DNA of 64,000 nt from Streptomyces sp. ALI-76-A (GCF_030287445.1 NZ_JASVWB010000002.1:434001-498000); one strand, 5' to 3'; shown: positions 9,295 through 18,248, counted from the stretch's first letter. Notes: a model not told the origin generated them from the sequence alone. A program made the numbers and translations.

Positions 9295-9986
9295 CGGGCC
9301 CCCTGCACGGTGTAACGGCGGGCCTCAACCTGGACGACCCGGTCGACATAGATGGACGGGGTGACGACGGCCTCGGCGTCGAGCGTTCCGGGCTCGACGA
9401 CCTCGCCGACCTGGACGATGGTCGTGGTCGCGGCCGTGGCCATGACCGGTCCGAAGTTGCGGGCCGTCTTCCGGTACACGAGGTTGCCCATCCTGTCCGC
9501 GACGTGCGCGCCGATCAGCGCGTAGTCGCCCTTGATGGGGTATTCCAGCAGGTACTTCCGACCGTCGATCTCCCGCTCCTCCTTTCCCTCGGCCAGCGGC
9601 GTGCCGACCGCGGTCGGGCAGTAGAACGCACCGATGCCGGCACCGGCCGCGCGCATCCGCTCGGCGAGGTTGCCCTGCGGCACCACCTCGAGCTCGATCT
9701 TCCCCTCGCGGTAGAGGCCGTCGAAGACCCAGGAGTCGGACTGGCGCGGAAAGGAGCAGAGCACCTTGCGCACCCGGCCCGCGGCCAGCAGCGCGGCCAG
9801 CCCGACCTCACCGTTGCCGGCGTTGTTGGACACGATCGTGAGGTCCTTCGCGCCCTGCCGGATGAGCGCGTCGATCAGATCGAAGGGCATCCCGGCCAGG
9901 CCGAAGCCGCCGACGAGGATCGTGGACCCGTCCTCGATGCCGGCGACCGCGGCATCGGCGTTCTCGACGATCTCCGCCCGGCTCAC
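9291..9986 (-). CDS. pcaI: 3-oxoadipate CoA-transferase, alpha subunit
   Basis: This 231-residue A subunit of the family I CoA transferase has the glycine-rich oxyanion/CoA loop GGFGLAGMPFDLIDAL near residues 22-37 and the downstream GAFYCPTAVGTPLAEGKE. It works as a heteromer with PcaJ to form 3-oxoadipyl-CoA. The chosen start is GTG 9986, which gives a GTGA overlap with the stop of the upstream thiolase gene and starts directly at the family N-terminus (SRAEIVENADAAVAGI). The order F-I-J with overlapping codons indicates one operon. Confidence 0.92.
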   Translation of the reverse strand: MSRAEIVENADAAVAGIEDGSTILVGGFGLAGMPFDLIDALIRQGAKDLTIVSNNAGNGEVGLAALLAAGRVRKVLCSFPRQSDSWVFDGLYREGKIELEVVPQGNLAERMRAAGAGIGAFYCPTAVGTPLAEGKEEREIDGRKYLLEYPIKGDYALIGAHVADRMGNLVYRKTARNFGPVMATAATTTIVQVGEVVEPGTLDAEAVVTPSIYVDRVVQVEARRYTVQGAR

Positions 9987-11188
9987 TGGGCCGTCTCCGT
10001 GACGCCGCAGTTCTCGAGTACGACGGCCAGTCCCTGACCGACCCCGATGCAGATCGCGGCGACGCCGTAGCGCTGCTTCGTCTCGCGCAGCACCTTGGCC
10101 AAGGTGGCAAGGACGCGACCGCCCGAGGCGCCCAGCGGGTGCCCGATCGCGATGGCGCCGCCCTTCTGGTTGACGATGGCGGGATCGACCTTCCACGCGT
10201 CGAGGCAGGCCAGCGACTGCACGGCGAAGGCCTCGTTGAGCTCGACCGCGCCCACCTGGTCCCAGCCGATCCCGGCCCGGGCCAGCGCCCGGTTCGCGGC
10301 CTCGACCGGGGCGTAGCCGAAGGCCTGCGGCTCAAGCGCCATCACACCGCGGCCGGCGATACGGGCGATCGGGTCGGTCCCGATCCTGGCCGCGGCCTTC
10401 TCGCTGCCCAACAGCACCGCGGAGGCACCGTCGTTGAGGGGGCTGGCGTTGCCCGCGGTGATGGTGCCGCCCTGCTCCGGTGTACGGAAGACCGGTTTGA
10501 GCCCGGCCAGCGCCTCCGGTGTGGATCCGGCCCGGATGCCCTCGTCACGGGTCAGGTCGACGCCTTCGACCGGCACCACCAGGTCGTCGTAGAAGCCCGA
10601 CTCCCACGCCGCGTGGGCGAGTTGGTGGGAGCGGGCGGCGAACTCGTCCTGCCGCTCCCGAGAGATGTCGAAGCGCTCCTGGAGCTGCTCGTTGGCCTCG
10701 CCGAGGCTGACCGTCCACTCCTTGGGCATCCGTGGGTTGACCAGCCGCCACCCGAGCGTGGTCGAGACCGCGGTGACATCGCCGACCGGGAACGGCTTCG
10801 CCGACTTGGGCAGCACCCATGGCGCGCGCGTCATCGACTCCACACCGCCGGTCAACACCACCTCGGCGTCAGCGGACTCGATCGCCCGGCTGGCCATCAT
10901 CGCCGCATCGAGGCTCGAACCGCACAGCCGGTTGACCGTGGTGCCGGGCACGCTCACCGGAAGCCCGGCGAGCAGCGCCGCCATGCGGCCGACGTTGCGG
11001 TTCTCCTCGCCGGCGCCGTTGGCGTTGCCCCACACCACATCGTCGATCCCGACGGGGTCGAGACCTGGCACCCTGGCGAGCGTGGAGGTGATCGCGGCGG
11101 CGGCGAGGTCGTCGGGGCGGACTCCGGCCAGCGCGCCGTTGAAGCGGCCGAACGGCGTCCGCGTCGCGGCATAGATGAAAGCACTCAT
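9983..11188 (-). CDS. pcaF: Acetyl-CoA acyltransferase, beta-ketoadipyl-CoA thiolase
   Basis: This 401-residue thiolase is the last step of the beta-ketoadipate pathway, splitting 3-oxoadipyl-CoA with CoA into succinyl-CoA and acetyl-CoA. The nucleophilic cysteine is C89 in NRLCGSSLDAAM. The C-terminal motifs NEAFA, the GHPLGASGGR histidine loop and the second catalytic cysteine in AAICIGVGQG are all present. ATG 11188 starts the usual SAFIYAATRTPFGRF. Length and linkage to pcaIJ favour the 3-oxoadipyl-CoA enzyme over a biosynthetic acetoacetyl-CoA thiolase. It is first in the operon and divergent from a LysR gene with only 71 bp between the start codons. Confidence 0.9.
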   Translation of the reverse strand: MSAFIYAATRTPFGRFNGALAGVRPDDLAAAAITSTLARVPGLDPVGIDDVVWGNANGAGEENRNVGRMAALLAGLPVSVPGTTVNRLCGSSLDAAMMASRAIESADAEVVLTGGVESMTRAPWVLPKSAKPFPVGDVTAVSTTLGWRLVNPRMPKEWTVSLGEANEQLQERFDISRERQDEFAARSHQLAHAAWESGFYDDLVVPVEGVDLTRDEGIRAGSTPEALAGLKPVFRTPEQGGTITAGNASPLNDGASAVLLGSEKAAARIGTDPIARIAGRGVMALEPQAFGYAPVEAANRALARAGIGWDQVGAVELNEAFAVQSLACLDAWKVDPAIVNQKGGAIAIGHPLGASGGRVLATLAKVLRETKQRYGVAAICIGVGQGLAVVLENCGVTETAQ

Positions 11189-11229
11189 GGCAGCGACGCT
11201 AATCGCGAGCCACGATATTCTGAAGTACG

Positions 11230-11251
11230 CGTATCCCAGCCGATTGATACG
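11230..11251. promoter_or_regulatory. Inverted repeat in the pcaF/lysR divergent promoter
   Basis: The perfect arms cgtatc and gatacg are separated by 10 bp, ending 8 bp before the LysR start codon. A second short palindrome, tacgcgta, overlaps its left edge at 11226-11233. The spacing and position between divergent genes fit a LysR recognition site that controls both the pca operon and the regulator itself (inference). Confidence 0.5.
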
Positions 11252-11259
11252 GACAGCAT

Positions 11260-12141
11260 ATGGATCTGCGCCACCTGCGGTACTTCGTGGCGGTGGCCGA
11301 GGAGCGCCACTTCGGTCGCGCCGCCGAGCGGCTCCACATGGCCCAGCCGCCGCTGTCCACGCAGATCCGCCAGCTCGAAGCAGAGCTCGGCGTCGAGCTG
11401 CTCCGCCGCACCACACGCCGCGTCGACCTCACCGAGGCCGGCCGGGCCTACCTGGAGCGGGCGCGCGCGATCCTCGCCGATGTCGACGAGGCCGCCCACC
11501 ACGCACGGCTCGTCGCCGCCGGCGCGGTGGGCCACCTCGCGATCGGATGCGTGGGCTCGGCGACGTACAGCCTCCTGCCCGCGCTCTCGCGGCGGCTCAC
11601 GGAGGAGCTTCCCGGCGTCGACTTCTCCTTCCGCGGCGAGATGCTCGCGCCCGACCAGGTCGAGGCGCTGCGCTCCGGCGCGATCGACGTCGCACTGCTG
11701 CGCCCGGTGGCGGCCGACCCCTCCCTCACCGTGCACACGCTGCGCCGGGACCGGCTCGTCGTCGCCGTACCGGTCGACCACCCCCTCGCCCGCCGGAAAC
11801 GGTTGCGGGCGGCGGACCTGGCAGGTGCCGACCTGATCGTGCACTCCGCCGACCGCCGGTCGGTGATGTACGACGTCGTCCTGGGCCTCCTGCGCGACGC
11901 GGGCGTCGAGCCGCACATCCGTCACGAGGTCGGCGAGACCTCGACCCTGGTCACGCTCGTGGCCGGCGGCCTCGGCGTCGCGGTCGTGCCCGAGCCCGTG
12001 ACCGCGCTCACGCTCGACGGCGTCGCCTACCTGCCGCTGGCCGGGCCCGACGCACGTGTGGAGCTGGCCGTCGCCCACCGCACGGACCGCGCCGAGCCGC
12101 ACCTGACGCGCACCGTGGGAATCATCCAGGCGATGTTCTGA
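11260..12141 (+). CDS. LysR-family regulator of the pca operon
   Basis: This 293-residue protein has an N-terminal winged helix (residues 1-60; MDLRHLRYFVAVAEERHFGR and QPPLSTQIRQLEAELG) and a two-lobed periplasmic-binding-like effector domain from about residue 90. The pattern AAERLHMAQPPLS resembles the CatR/BenM/PcaQ group of aromatic-catabolism activators. It is divergent from pcaFIJ, so it probably activates that operon in response to a pathway intermediate. The exact inducer is not deducible. ATG at 11260 starts the fold directly, and no Shine-Dalgarno is obvious. Confidence 0.85.
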   Translation: MDLRHLRYFVAVAEERHFGRAAERLHMAQPPLSTQIRQLEAELGVELLRRTTRRVDLTEAGRAYLERARAILADVDEAAHHARLVAAGAVGHLAIGCVGSATYSLLPALSRRLTEELPGVDFSFRGEMLAPDQVEALRSGAIDVALLRPVAADPSLTVHTLRRDRLVVAVPVDHPLARRKRLRAADLAGADLIVHSADRRSVMYDVVLGLLRDAGVEPHIRHEVGETSTLVTLVAGGLGVAVVPEPVTALTLDGVAYLPLAGPDARVELAVAHRTDRAEPHLTRTVGIIQAMF

Positions 12142-12163
12142 GACATCCACCGACGCCGGACAA

Positions 12164-12272
12164 GGGCCCGCTCGGCGGGGCAACCCGCCCGGCGGCGTCG
12201 GGGGCGCGGTGGTCGCCGTGGACGCCATGGACGCAATGGGCGCAATGGGCGCAATGGGCGCCGAGCGGGCCC
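12164..12272. repeat. Long inverted repeat enclosing a 9-bp tandem repeat
   Basis: The exact 14-bp arms gggcccgctcggcg (12164-12177) and cgccgagcgggccc (12259-12272) enclose 81 bp. Inside are four tandem 9-bp units, atggacgca, atgggcgca, atgggcgca and atgggcgcc, at 12227-12262. The structure begins 22 bp after the LysR stop codon and may act as its terminator. The tandem units give a spurious repetitive reading frame that I do not accept as coding. Confidence 0.65.
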
Positions 12273-12506
12273 GATTCCACGGCATGGGGCCCGTTCGCTC
12301 GTCGGAACGCCGGCGCACCGCAGCCCGCCGGCCCCGATCGACGGCTGACTCCCTGAGGTGGCGAGGCGGATTCTGCCGCCGTCGGTGCGATCAGGTCCGC
12401 GGCAGGGCCTGCAAGGTGGCCGGCCCAAGGACCACGAGAGGGGGCCCCGACCATCGCGGGCGAGGTGGCCTAGCCGCGGAGCAGGTTCGCTGTCACGATC
12501 GATACC

Positions 12507-13319
12507 ATGGCTCAACTCACTGTGGCGGGCGTGGCGTTGGCGGCCACCTTCGTCGTGTACGGCCTGCTCGGCATCGCCTGGTGGTCGCGCGGCCGGGCCG
12601 ACCGCAAGGCTGCGGCGCGGCTCGGCTCGCTGGAGATCGACCCGTACCACGCCATCGCCACGGCGGGGTGGCCGGAGGACGCCGACCGGGCCGCGGCGGC
12701 CGAGCTGATCCGGGGCGGCATGGTGGAGGTCGACGCCGAGGGTTTCCTCACCACGGGGCGGCGCGTCCGTCCGGCGGAGCCGCCGGCGTACAGACCGGAA
12801 CACCCGGTACCGAACGCGCTGCTGGACGCCCTGACACGGCACGGCGGCAGGTCGACCCTGCGCGGACTCGTCGACGACCCGCCGCTCAGAGCGGCCCGGG
12901 AAGTCTTCCTGCGTACCGAGGACGCCAAGGTGCCACGCTGGTCCGACCGCCGCGAGGACGGCCTCCACTCCGCCGCCACCCTGACCGCGCTGCCGCTGGC
13001 CCTCTTCTACGCTGTCCAGATCGTCTTTCTGCGGAAGGAGTCCGCGCCGCACGGAATCGTGGACACCCTGCTCGCACTCCTCCTCGTCGTGATCCTCTGG
13101 CTGATGATCGCGGTCCCCGTCGGCTGGTTCGTGCTGAGGTTCTGGCCGGGCCGCCGCGACCCCTTCCGCGAGCACTGCGCCCGACTGCCACGGCATCCGG
13201 CCCTGGCGGCCCTCGCTGAGCACCAGAACGCGGCGTTGGCCAGGAGTGCCTCCTACCGGGAGCCGTGGGAAGTGGAGAGGGACCGCTGGGTCGACGTGGA
13301 CGCGCCCGGCGCCTTCTAG
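12507..13319 (+). CDS. Membrane protein of the TIGR04222 type
   Basis: This 270-residue integral membrane protein has a predicted N-terminal segment at residues 5-26 (GVALAATFVVYGLLGIAWW). A cytoplasmic stretch starting LEIDPYHAIATAGWPEDAD has the alternating helix/wing pattern seen in TIGR04222 proteins. Two further membrane helices lie near 153-174 and 188-210. The C-terminal 60 residues are charged and probably cytoplasmic. The function of this actinobacterial family is not known. ATG 12507 is the only sensible start. The gene lies alone between repeats and a 385-bp gap. Confidence 0.75.
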   Translation: MAQLTVAGVALAATFVVYGLLGIAWWSRGRADRKAAARLGSLEIDPYHAIATAGWPEDADRAAAAELIRGGMVEVDAEGFLTTGRRVRPAEPPAYRPEHPVPNALLDALTRHGGRSTLRGLVDDPPLRAAREVFLRTEDAKVPRWSDRREDGLHSAATLTALPLALFYAVQIVFLRKESAPHGIVDTLLALLLVVILWLMIAVPVGWFVLRFWPGRRDPFREHCARLPRHPALAALAEHQNAALARSASYREPWEVERDRWVDVDAPGAF

Positions 13320-13704
13320 GCTGCGTGCCGGCGGAAGGAACAGGGGCGCACCGGGCTGCGCCAGAAGCAGCGGGCCCGATCCAACAGCCGGTCTGGACCG
13401 ATGAGGTCCCCTTGCGCGAGGGCCGGACCGATGGCCCGTGCCCCCGTCGACGCCGAGTCTTCCCGCCAGGGCGGCCTTGCCCGGACGGACACGCCTCGAC
13501 TGGACCGAGTCACACGCACTGGGGTCCGAAGGGCCCGAGCGTGACCGAAGTCGGTGAACATGCGGCGGCAGGCCTCCCGTCCGGCGTCCGTGCTCCGCAC
13601 AACGAGACGCTGGACGCGGCGTGAACACACCCTTGCCGCCCTCACCCGCACCTTGCACCCTGTGACACGGGGAGTCGCGGTCCGTGACGGGGAGGGGTCG
13701 TTCG
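13320..13704. other. Gap with no recognisable gene
   Basis: All frames here are short or arginine/proline-rich, and none has a credible start with a ribosome site. It should hold the promoter of the downstream gene. I see no repeat or strong hairpin. Confidence 0.4.
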
Positions 13705-14826
13705 ATGGAGCAGGGCGGGGATTTATCCGAGCGGGACCAGCCAGCCGTCGCAGCGATCAGGGGACGGATACTCCTGCACACCCGCACGGTGGAGGCTGCC
13801 GCTCTCGCCACCCACATCTGTGACGGCACGGTTCTCTGCGGGGCCGGGGCGTTGGGCGATGTCAAGGACGCCTTGCGGCAAGTGGGAACCGTGCCGGTGC
13901 TTGCCGACCCAGCACACTATGAGAACCACTTCGCCACTGCTTCGGAGAGTTTTTACGTCAGGCCCCGACCCGACACGGCAGGACTTCTCGCCCTGCCGCA
14001 CGACATCGACCGTCCCGGGCGGGACCAGCTGGCCGCCGGTGCTGCCGCGGCCCTCACCCCGACCCGCTATTTCGCCGCCGACGATGACGTGGCCGTCAGC
14101 GCAGCGACCCGCCGCCTGAAGCGGCTCGACGATTCGCAGGTCATCTTCACGGTTCCGCTCGCCGCCGGATGGCTACGGTCCGACAAGAGCGTCCGGTTCC
14201 TGATCGACGCACTGAACAGGGTCCCGCATGTGAAGGCGCTGGCCTTCGGCTCTGCCGGCAACCCGCTCTCCGACCGGTCCTCAGCGCGGCGCCTGCGCGG
14301 TCTGATCGACAACATCAACCATGTGGCGCTCATCCGCACCGGACTCGCCGGCCTCGACGCCTACACGCGCGGCGCCGCGTTCGTGTCGATCGGCGTGCAG
14401 AACTCCTGCCGCGCCTTCCGGCCGCCCGACGCAGTCGGCAGGCCGGACGCCAACCGCAGCGGCAGGCCCAAGTCGTACGTTCTGCATCCTGACCTCATGC
14501 AGTACTACCGCCCGGACAAACTCGCTCATCTCTACGGCTTCACCACTCCCCCGGCGTGCGACTGCACCGTCTGCGACGGACAGTCGCTCACCCGGTTCAG
14601 CGACGATCGCGACGATGTCCGGGCAGCCGAGCAGCACAACCTGGCCGTCTGGCTGCCGTGGGCCGAAGAACTCCGAGCAGCGTCGCCCCGCGAGCGCCGC
14701 CACCTGTGGAGCGCACGCTGCTACGCGGCGATCGAAGCGCACGAACGCGCCAGTCTTCTGTGGCGCAGCCGACGCGACCCGGGACCGCCCGCCGACCTCA
14801 GCCTGTGGGCAACCGGAGCGGATTGA
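13705..14826 (+). CDS. tRNA-guanine-transglycosylase-like protein
   Basis: I read this as a distant relative of the TGT/queuine transglycosylase fold, on the basis of its C-terminal metal site. CDCTVC is followed 20 residues later by HN (EQHNLAVWL), which mimics the CxCxxC...HN zinc site of TGT enzymes. The middle part alternates predicted strands and helices as in a TIM barrel (QVIFTVPLAAGWL, HVKALAFGSAGNPLSD, HVALIRTG, AAFVSIGV). The start at ATG 13705 follows GGGGAGGGG; a GTG 21 bp earlier is also in frame. The product has 373 residues. TGT paralogues modify tRNA, or DNA in the Dpd systems. No preQ0 genes are nearby, so the target is open. It ends inside an oppositely oriented gene (29-bp overlap). 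Confidence 0.55.
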   Translation: MEQGGDLSERDQPAVAAIRGRILLHTRTVEAAALATHICDGTVLCGAGALGDVKDALRQVGTVPVLADPAHYENHFATASESFYVRPRPDTAGLLALPHDIDRPGRDQLAAGAAAALTPTRYFAADDDVAVSAATRRLKRLDDSQVIFTVPLAAGWLRSDKSVRFLIDALNRVPHVKALAFGSAGNPLSDRSSARRLRGLIDNINHVALIRTGLAGLDAYTRGAAFVSIGVQNSCRAFRPPDAVGRPDANRSGRPKSYVLHPDLMQYYRPDKLAHLYGFTTPPACDCTVCDGQSLTRFSDDRDDVRAAEQHNLAVWLPWAEELRAASPRERRHLWSARCYAAIEAHERASLLWRSRRDPGPPADLSLWATGAD

Positions 14827-15472
14827 CCAGTCCCAGCCCGTCGGAAGCACCGAGCAGCCGCGCATAGGCGTGCTCGGCGAACTGCCAGCCGGCCGCCGTC
14901 TCGTGCACGTCAGCCAGCGGCTGCACCGGCACCAGCACGCGCGGTTCGTCCACGCCCTGCCAGTGCACCACCCCGGTGCTGAACCGGGCCGCCTCCGCCT
15001 GGAGTCGCGCGGAGTCGTCCACCGGACCGTCCAGCCAGACGGCCTGTGGGGCGTACGCGCCGAACGGCATCACGTCCAGCGCTTCGAGGCCGGCGTGCGC
15101 GCTGCGCACCACCGCCAGGTCCACCGACAGCGGCGGCACCGCCCACCGCACCACCGCCCCCGCGCGCCGCTCGCACGCGTGGACGGGCTCTCCCCGCTCA
15201 AGGAGACGACGGTCCCGGCCCGCGAGCGACGTCAGCGGGACCGCCCGTCCCACAGGCAGCTTCAACAGCGCGTCCAGCAGCCACAGGTCGTCCAGCGGCC
15301 CGACGGACGCGGCCTGCCGACGGGCGTGCTCATCGTGGTCCCAGCGGTACGCCAGCACCACCCGCACGTCCCACAGCGTCACCTCGGTCACCTTGGCGTC
15401 CGGGTCCAGTTTCCCGCCCGAAGCCGCCTCACACAGGCGGGCGGCATCGGCTTCGGTGAACTTGGAAGTCAT
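14798..15472 (-). CDS. Unknown protein convergent with the TGT-like gene
   Basis: The 224-residue soluble product has good coding character (FTEADAARLCEAASGGKL at its start, then DVRVVLAYRWDHDEHARR). I do not recognise the family. ATG 15472 is preferred over the ATG 9 bp upstream, since GAGGG then sits at normal spacing. The protein is rich in tryptophan, aspartate and hydrophobic beta-like segments and has no signal peptide or membrane helix. Its last 29 bp overlap the 3' end of the TGT-like gene, so the two transcripts are antisense at their ends. A functional link is possible but unproven. Confidence 0.6.
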   Translation of the reverse strand: MTSKFTEADAARLCEAASGGKLDPDAKVTEVTLWDVRVVLAYRWDHDEHARRQAASVGPLDDLWLLDALLKLPVGRAVPLTSLAGRDRRLLERGEPVHACERRAGAVVRWAVPPLSVDLAVVRSAHAGLEALDVMPFGAYAPQAVWLDGPVDDSARLQAEAARFSTGVVHWQGVDEPRVLVPVQPLADVHETAAGWQFAEHAYARLLGASDGLGLVNPLRLPTG

Positions 15473-15748
15473 CAGATTCATCCCTCGCAACGACAGCGCG
15501 AACACACAACCACAGCCGCGACCGGACACCGGACCGGAACAGGTGAACGCGCAGAACGCGAGACCGAATCGGGGCAGGATGGGAGTCCCGCTCCGTGCCC
15601 CGGCCCACCGCTGGTTCGTGTCACCCAGGAGAACAGCCGACCCGGCCGGCTCGCCGGCGTTTCTCCTGGTCGGCAGCGCGTGGCGTCGTTCGCGGATGCC
15701 GGCCGGCCATGGTGGCGGGCCGGCGCCGTGGCGGGGCAGCCGCGGTGG

Positions 15749-16534
15749 TCAGCGCACCGGGAAGCCGAAGGAGTATCCCTGCTGCTTCAGCCACGGCAGG
15801 ATCTCGCGCAGGGCGGCGACGGTCTGGGAGCGCTCTCCGCCGGCGTCGTGGAAGAGAAGGGTCGGCCCGTTGGATATCTCGTTCTTGACGGTGGCGACGA
15901 TGGCGTCGGTGCCGGGGAGCTCGAAGTCCTTGGAGTCGACGTTCCAGCCCAGCGGGCGCATGCCCCGGGAGGCGGCGAGGTGCCGGCTGTAGGGGGTGAA
16001 GGCGCCGCCGGGCGCCCGGTAGTACAGCGGCCGGACGCCCCCGGAGGCCTTTGTGATCATGCGTTCGGAGTCCAGGATCTGCTGTGACTGGTAGGCGTCG
16101 GACTTGGTGTCCATGGTGGTGTCGTGCGACACCGTGTGGTCACACAGCCGGTGCCCGGCCGCCACCACAGCCTTGACCAGGTCCGGATGGGCCTGCGCCT
16201 GCGTGCCCACCATGCAGAACGTCGCCTTCACACCGTTCTCCCGCAGCACCCGCAACACCTGCGGTGTCCAGACCGGGTCCGGCCCGTCGTCGATGGTGAT
16301 GTTGACGCCCTGGGCGCCGCGGTCCGAGGCATGGACAATACCCACCGCCACCGGTGCCCCGTCGGTGCCGGAAGCCGGTGTGGACGGGCGCGTGGAGACG
16401 CCCGCTCCTGCCGGCCGCTCCTCGACGGGCCCGGCCTGCGCGGTCCACACCGAGGCGGCGGCAGCCACCGCCGTCACCCCGAGCGCCGCCGCCAGTACCC
16501 GGCCGTGCCATCCCCGTCCGCCATGCCGCGCCAT
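15749..16534 (-). CDS. Secreted polysaccharide deacetylase (NodB homology domain)
   Basis: This 261-residue carbohydrate esterase family 4 protein starts at ATG 16534 with an export signal (basic MARHGGRGWHGR, then a hydrophobic stretch to about residue 33). A linker rich in Pro/Thr/Ser follows. The catalytic motifs are NITIDDGPDP (metal-binding and base aspartates), CDHTVSHDT (HxxxH metal ligands), YRAPGG, GWNVDSKDF and TLLFHDAGG. It should remove acetyl groups from peptidoglycan, chitin or xylan outside the cell. All catalytic motifs are intact. It is monocistronic, with 276 bp between it and the unknown gene downstream. Confidence 0.9.
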   Translation of the reverse strand: MARHGGRGWHGRVLAAALGVTAVAAAASVWTAQAGPVEERPAGAGVSTRPSTPASGTDGAPVAVGIVHASDRGAQGVNITIDDGPDPVWTPQVLRVLRENGVKATFCMVGTQAQAHPDLVKAVVAAGHRLCDHTVSHDTTMDTKSDAYQSQQILDSERMITKASGGVRPLYYRAPGGAFTPYSRHLAASRGMRPLGWNVDSKDFELPGTDAIVATVKNEISNGPTLLFHDAGGERSQTVAALREILPWLKQQGYSFGFPVR

Positions 16535-16984
16535 GTCCGCCCTGTTCTGTGTCGTCCTGGTGGAGCCCGTGCACTCCGTCAGGACGGAGAAAGAACACCG
16601 CGGGATCCCCCTGTTACCGATCGAGGACAATTCCGCGGGGGTTCCGGGACGCGTGCGTATCCGCCCGCGCAGCGGAAGAGCGTGATCCACCGGCGCCTCG
16701 GCGCCCGGCGCTCTGCGACGTGATGGGGTTTCTGGCGCCGCCCGGCGACGGCGACTTGGCCTTCAGGTCGGCCTGACCGCCAGAAAACCGTCAAGTGCTA
16801 CAAAGGTGTTCCCTCAATTCCCGTGACCCCGCTCCGTCGTACCGCTCACGAGCGCTGTGACGTGGGGCCGGCAAGGCGCGGGCGGGGCGCGCCGTACGGA
16901 CAGTCCCGCTGTGCGGCGCATCGTCGCCCACCGCCCGACGGGGCGTCCCGCTGCTCCAGCGCGGGCAGGGCGCCTCCGTCAGGG
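16535..16984. other. Gap with no recognisable gene
   Basis: I see no supportable reading frame or structured element here. The part next to 16534 should contain the deacetylase promoter. Confidence 0.35.
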
Positions 16985-17110
16985 TCAGCCGAGGGCGCTC
17001 AGCCGTGCGGCCTCGTCGTCCGTCAGCCAGATGGTCGCTGCGGAGACGTTGTCCTCCAGGTGGGAGACCTTCGAGGTGGCGGGGATCGGCAGGATCACCG
17101 GGACCGGTCC
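16985..17110 (-). pseudogene. C-terminal scar of an aldo/keto reductase
   Basis: About 40 codons ending at TGA 16985 match the aldo/keto reductase C-terminus: ILPIPATSKVSHLEDNVSAA followed by IWLTDDEAARLSALG, where the cofactor-phosphate-contacting IPATSK loop is normally found. The rest of the barrel is absent. Only a deletion remnant remains. Confidence 0.7.
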
Positions 17111-17278
17111 CGTGCGGGTTGACGTGGTCGGACAGCGAGGCCGGATCGCGCTCGGTGTGCTGTGACGGACGGTCAAGGTCCAGTGGCCCCGGACAGCCCT
17201 GCCCGGCACCGACGCCCCAGTTGTGGGGCGGGAGGCTGCCGACGGCTTGGACCGGCCCCGCGGGCACCGGGGCTGTCG

Positions 17279-17658
17279 CTACGCGGCACCGGCCGCTGTC
17301 AGGACCGCGACCGGCAGGAGAAGAATCCACTGTGGCAGCCGGAGCAGTGGCCTCGGCCAGCCGACCGACAGCGTGACGACCAGGAAAGCGACCGCGTACG
17401 CGCCGAAGTGCGCAGCCACGAACCACGCCATCAGAGCGGTCGCTGACGTATCGTCCGCCAGCGCGAGGTGGACCAAGGCGGCCGCGGAGAGCACCAGGTC
17501 GACGCTCACCATGTGCCACACGGCATGAGAACCCTTCTGGGTTCGTCTGCGAGTCCGCAGGACAGCAGCGGACGCACCACATCCCGGTGCCCGCCGGCGA
17601 TGTGCGCCGCGGCCACACCGGACGCGGTGATGCCCGCTGCGAGGAGCCAGCCGTTCAT
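17279..17658 (-). pseudogene. Frameshifted small integral membrane protein
   Basis: ATG 17658 overlaps the TetR stop codon (ATGA), so the gene was translationally coupled to the regulator. The N-terminal 45 residues (MNGWLLAAGITASGVAAAHI and onward) are in one frame. The rest (AVWHMVSVDLVLSAAALVHL and two more hydrophobic segments to the stop at 17279) is in another. Restoring one base near 17528 (CTC before ATGCCG) rejoins them into about 125 residues with three or four membrane helices. Proteins of this kind are of unknown function and are often next to TetR genes. The rest of the reading frame is pristine, so the break is recent or a sequencing error. Confidence 0.7.
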
Positions 17659-18242
17659 CGGTTCTCGATTCCCTTGGCGATGACGTCAGCCAGCCGGCCG
17701 GCCAGCTGACGGTCTGGATGTTCCCCGACCAGGCCGACGTGGAAGAGCACGGCTCCGGCCAGCGTGTCCAGGACCAGATCCACGGGTGTGTCGCCCGCGA
17801 TCTCCCCGCGCTCCACGGCACGCTCGAAGACGATCAGCAGCCGCTCCTTCGAGGGGGCCAGGAAGTCGCTGCGGATGCGCGCCTTCAGCACCGGGTCGGC
17901 GGCGAAGTCAGCGAGCAGCCCCGGGAGCGCCGCTGCGGCGGCAGGCGCGTGGAACTCGTCGACCAGGCCCTGCACCAGTGCGGTCAGGTCCCCGGCCAGC
18001 GTTCCCGTGTCCGGGGTCGGAGCATGGTCGGTGGTCGTGAACACGGCCTCGAAAACCAGGTCCGGCTTGCCCCGCCACCGCCGGTAGACCGTGTCCTTGC
18101 CGACACCGGCACGGGCAGCCACCGCCCCGATCGATGTTGCGGCGTAGCCGACCTCGATCACCAGCTCTGTGGCCGCGCTGACGATCGCCTCGTGCGAGCG
18201 GGGATCCCTGGGACGTCCCCTGGAGGACGGAAAGGAGCTCAT
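17655..18242 (-). CDS. TetR-family regulator
   Basis: This 195-residue repressor has the helix-turn-helix at residues 15-60 (AIVSAATELVIEVGYAATSI, AARAGVGKDTVYRRW) and a C-terminal TetR_C-like ligand domain. It is upstream of and coupled to the membrane protein at 17279-17658. A 28-bp imperfect palindrome lies 7 bp upstream of its start codon, so it very likely controls itself and its partner. No drug exporter is next to it. The ligand is unknown. Confidence 0.88.
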   Translation of the reverse strand: MSSFPSSRGRPRDPRSHEAIVSAATELVIEVGYAATSIGAVAARAGVGKDTVYRRWRGKPDLVFEAVFTTTDHAPTPDTGTLAGDLTALVQGLVDEFHAPAAAAALPGLLADFAADPVLKARIRSDFLAPSKERLLIVFERAVERGEIAGDTPVDLVLDTLAGAVLFHVGLVGEHPDRQLAGRLADVIAKGIENR

Positions 18243-18248
18243 ACCGAC

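Noticed and set aside
12227..12262. Possible CRISPR-like repeats
   Set aside because: The 9-bp units are adjacent without spacers. No array of 25-40 bp repeats with unique spacers is seen anywhere in the window.
12209..13219. A plus frame starting with repeated Met-Gly-Ala units
   Set aside because: The repeat is the 9-bp tandem repeat. The rest overlaps the TIGR04222-like gene out of frame and is arginine-rich.
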